64,000 nt of DNA, from the NCBI GenBank assembly GCA_005518185.1, contig RKSN01000003.1, positions 248,001 through 312,000 of the forward strand, written 5' to 3'. The DNA is from Chakrabartia godavariana. GTDB lineage: Bacteria; Pseudomonadota; Alphaproteobacteria; Sphingomonadales; Sphingomonadaceae. The notes under the pieces are model-generated. The model worked only from the letters and a program-made list of their open reading frames with translations. It had not been told where the DNA came from and did not search any database. Shown one piece after another: positions 62,472 through 64,000 of this stretch. How positions within the stretch are numbered: the first letter of the stretch is position 1; each line of letters begins with the position of its first letter. Both the position numbers and the translations under genes were made by a program.

Positions 62472-64000
62472 GACCATCGGGAGAGGCCATTTCCGCGCTG
62501 CTGGACGGGACCCACGCCGATCCCTTCTCGCTGCTCGGCGTGCATGAGGGGCCGGAGGGCAGCTTTGCCCGCGCGATCCTGCCCGGCGCCGAACAGGCAA
62601 GTGCCTTTACGCTGCGCGGCACCGCGCTCGGCAGCCTGACTCAGGTCGATCCGCGCGGGCTGTTCGAGGGCAAAATCCGGGGCAAGCCCAAGCCCGTCAA
62701 ATATCGGTGCCGGGGCCATGGCCATGAATGGTGGGTGACCGACCCCTACAGCTTCGGTCCCGTGCTTGGCCCGATGGATGATTTCCTGATCAACGAAGGC
62801 ACGCACCTCCGCCTGTTCGACAAGATGGGCGCGCATCTGATCGACCATGAGGGTGCAACCGGCATCCACTTCGCGGTCTGGGCGCCCAACGCGCGGCTCG
62901 TCAGTCTTGTCGGCGATTTCAATGACTGGGACGCCCGCCGCCACCCGATGCGCCGCCGCACCGACATTGGCGTGTGGGAAATCTTCCTGCCCGATTTGGG
63001 GCTTGGCCGCGCCTACAAGTTCCATATCGTCGCCGCAGACGGCACCGTCCTGCCGCTCAAGGCGGACCCCTATGCCTTTGCGGCCGAACTGCGCCCCAAG
63101 ACCGCGTCGGTCACCGCGCGTCCGGGCAAGCCCGACTGGGGCGATGACGCGCACAAGGGGCATTGGGCGAACACCGACCCCCGCCGCGCACCGATGTCGA
63201 TCTATGAGGTTCATCCCGGATCCTGGCAGCGCGACGCCAATGGCTGGTTCCTGCACTGGGACGAAATGGCCGAGCGGCTGATCCCTTATGTCGTCGACAT
63301 GGGCTTTACCCATATCGAGTTCATGCCGGTGTCCGAACACCCCTATGACCCGTCCTGGGGCTATCAGACGACCGGCCTGTATGCGCCGTCCGCGCGCTTT
63401 GGCGATCCGGCCGGATTTGCCCGCTTCGTCGATGGCGCGCACCGGGCGGGCCTGTCGGTCCTGATCGACTGGGTGCCCGCGCACTTTCCGACCGATGAGC
63501 ATGGCCTGGCCCGGTTCGACGGCACCGCGCTTTATGAACATGAGGACCCAAGGCTCGGCTTCCATCCTGACTGGAACACCGCGATCTACAATTTCGGGCG
63601 GCGCGAGGTCGCGTCCTTCCTCGTCAACAACGCGCTGTTCTGGGCCGAACAATATCATGTCGACGGGCTGCGCGTGGATGCCGTCGCGTCGATGCTCTAC
63701 CGCGATTACAGCCGCAAGGCAGGCGAGTGGATCCCCAATGAGGCAGGCGGGCGCGAGAACTGGGAAGCGGTTGCGTTCCTGCGCGACATGAACCGGGCGC
63801 TCTATGGCCTGCACCGCGGCGTCATCACCATTGCCGAGGAAAGCACGGCCTGGCCCGGCGTCACCCTGCCCGCGCATGAGGAGGAAGCTGCAACCAATCT
63901 GGGCTTTGGCTTCAAATGGAACATGGGCTTCATGCACGACACGCTGACCTACATGGCGCGTGACCCAGCGCACCGGAAGCACCACCATGACGAGATCACC
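62468..64000 (+). CDS. glgB: 1,4-alpha-glucan branching enzyme, 5' part (continues beyond window)
   Basis: At least 511 residues, open at the window end. An N-terminal domain is followed by a CBM48 (ATGIHFAVWAPNARLVSLVGDFNDW) and a GH13 barrel start (GFTHIEFMPVSEHPYDPSWGYQ). The nucleophile Asp is in VDGLRVDAVASML and the acid Glu in ITIAEESTAWP. It forms alpha-1,6 branches on glycogen. The GTG at 62468 overlaps the glgP stop by 4 bp. The remaining glycogen genes, if present, lie outside. Confidence 0.96.
   Translation, partial: MRPSGEAISALLDGTHADPFSLLGVHEGPEGSFARAILPGAEQASAFTLRGTALGSLTQVDPRGLFEGKIRGKPKPVKYRCRGHGHEWWVTDPYSFGPVLGPMDDFLINEGTHLRLFDKMGAHLIDHEGATGIHFAVWAPNARLVSLVGDFNDWDARRHPMRRRTDIGVWEIFLPDLGLGRAYKFHIVAADGTVLPLKADPYAFAAELRPKTASVTARPGKPDWGDDAHKGHWANTDPRRAPMSIYEVHPGSWQRDANGWFLHWDEMAERLIPYVVDMGFTHIEFMPVSEHPYDPSWGYQTTGLYAPSARFGDPAGFARFVDGAHRAGLSVLIDWVPAHFPTDEHGLARFDGTALYEHEDPRLGFHPDWNTAIYNFGRREVASFLVNNALFWAEQYHVDGLRVDAVASMLYRDYSRKAGEWIPNEAGGRENWEAVAFLRDMNRALYGLHRGVITIAEESTAWPGVTLPAHEEEAATNLGFGFKWNMGFMHDTLTYMARDPAHRKHHHDEIT

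Overview
The window is chromosomal DNA from a high-GC alphaproteobacterium, most likely a member of the Sphingomonadales (Sphingomonadaceae-type). The reasons are housekeeping synteny (proA-nadD-rsfS-rlmH; purD/xseA; ppx-rlmE), DUF2093 and CC_3452 family proteins, a large TonB-dependent receptor, a class I PHA synthase, and degenerate inverted repeats of the kind common in sphingomonad genomes. The genus cannot be fixed from the sequence.

Layout. 1-29.5 kb is mostly core metabolism and information processing: proline and NAD synthesis, ribosome factors, purD, xseA, an M23 peptidase, rpmB, tadA, a CNNM/CBS protein, sufE, tRNA-Gln, ppx/rlmE, surface-sugar enzymes, phaC, alaC, rpoZ, queG and a NatAB-like exporter. 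Two spots look accessory: 4.3-4.9 kb and 18.2-19.55 kb, each with a REP-like inverted-repeat pair beside small AT-richer membrane-protein genes. The second also carries a duplicated 3' end of phaC.

29.6-48.7 kb is a catabolic cluster: a P450, an acyl-CoA ligase, and two facing operons read towards each other. The rightward operon has a quinone oxidoreductase, TauD-like dioxygenase A, a BKACE enzyme, a small alpha/beta hydrolase, an MFS transporter and a YeiH exporter, followed by a TonB receptor broken near its C-terminus. The leftward operon has TauD-like C, an MFS transporter, TauD-like B, a 2,4'-dihydroxyacetophenone-dioxygenase-like cupin and two epoxide-hydrolase-fold enzymes. An AraC-type regulator stands divergently at the head of each operon. 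Three promoters (both operons and the receptor) carry a pair of 12-bp half-sites spaced exactly 21 bp and ending 62-64 nt before the start codon, so the cluster looks like one regulon. Its substrate is not known.

48.7-64 kb holds tRNA-Ala(CGC), an MDR oxidoreductase, phhA, gyrB, an ECF sigma factor locus and glgP-glgB. At the ECF locus (54.6-58.9 kb) the sigma/anti-sigma operon, a subtilase, an outer-membrane barrel protein and a secreted 13-residue-repeat protein are arranged as two divergent pairs. All four transcription units have the same promoter, GGGAATA-N15-CGTTRT. This self-contained, autoregulated stress regulon and the AraC-controlled dioxygenase cluster are the two strongest candidates for undescribed systems here.
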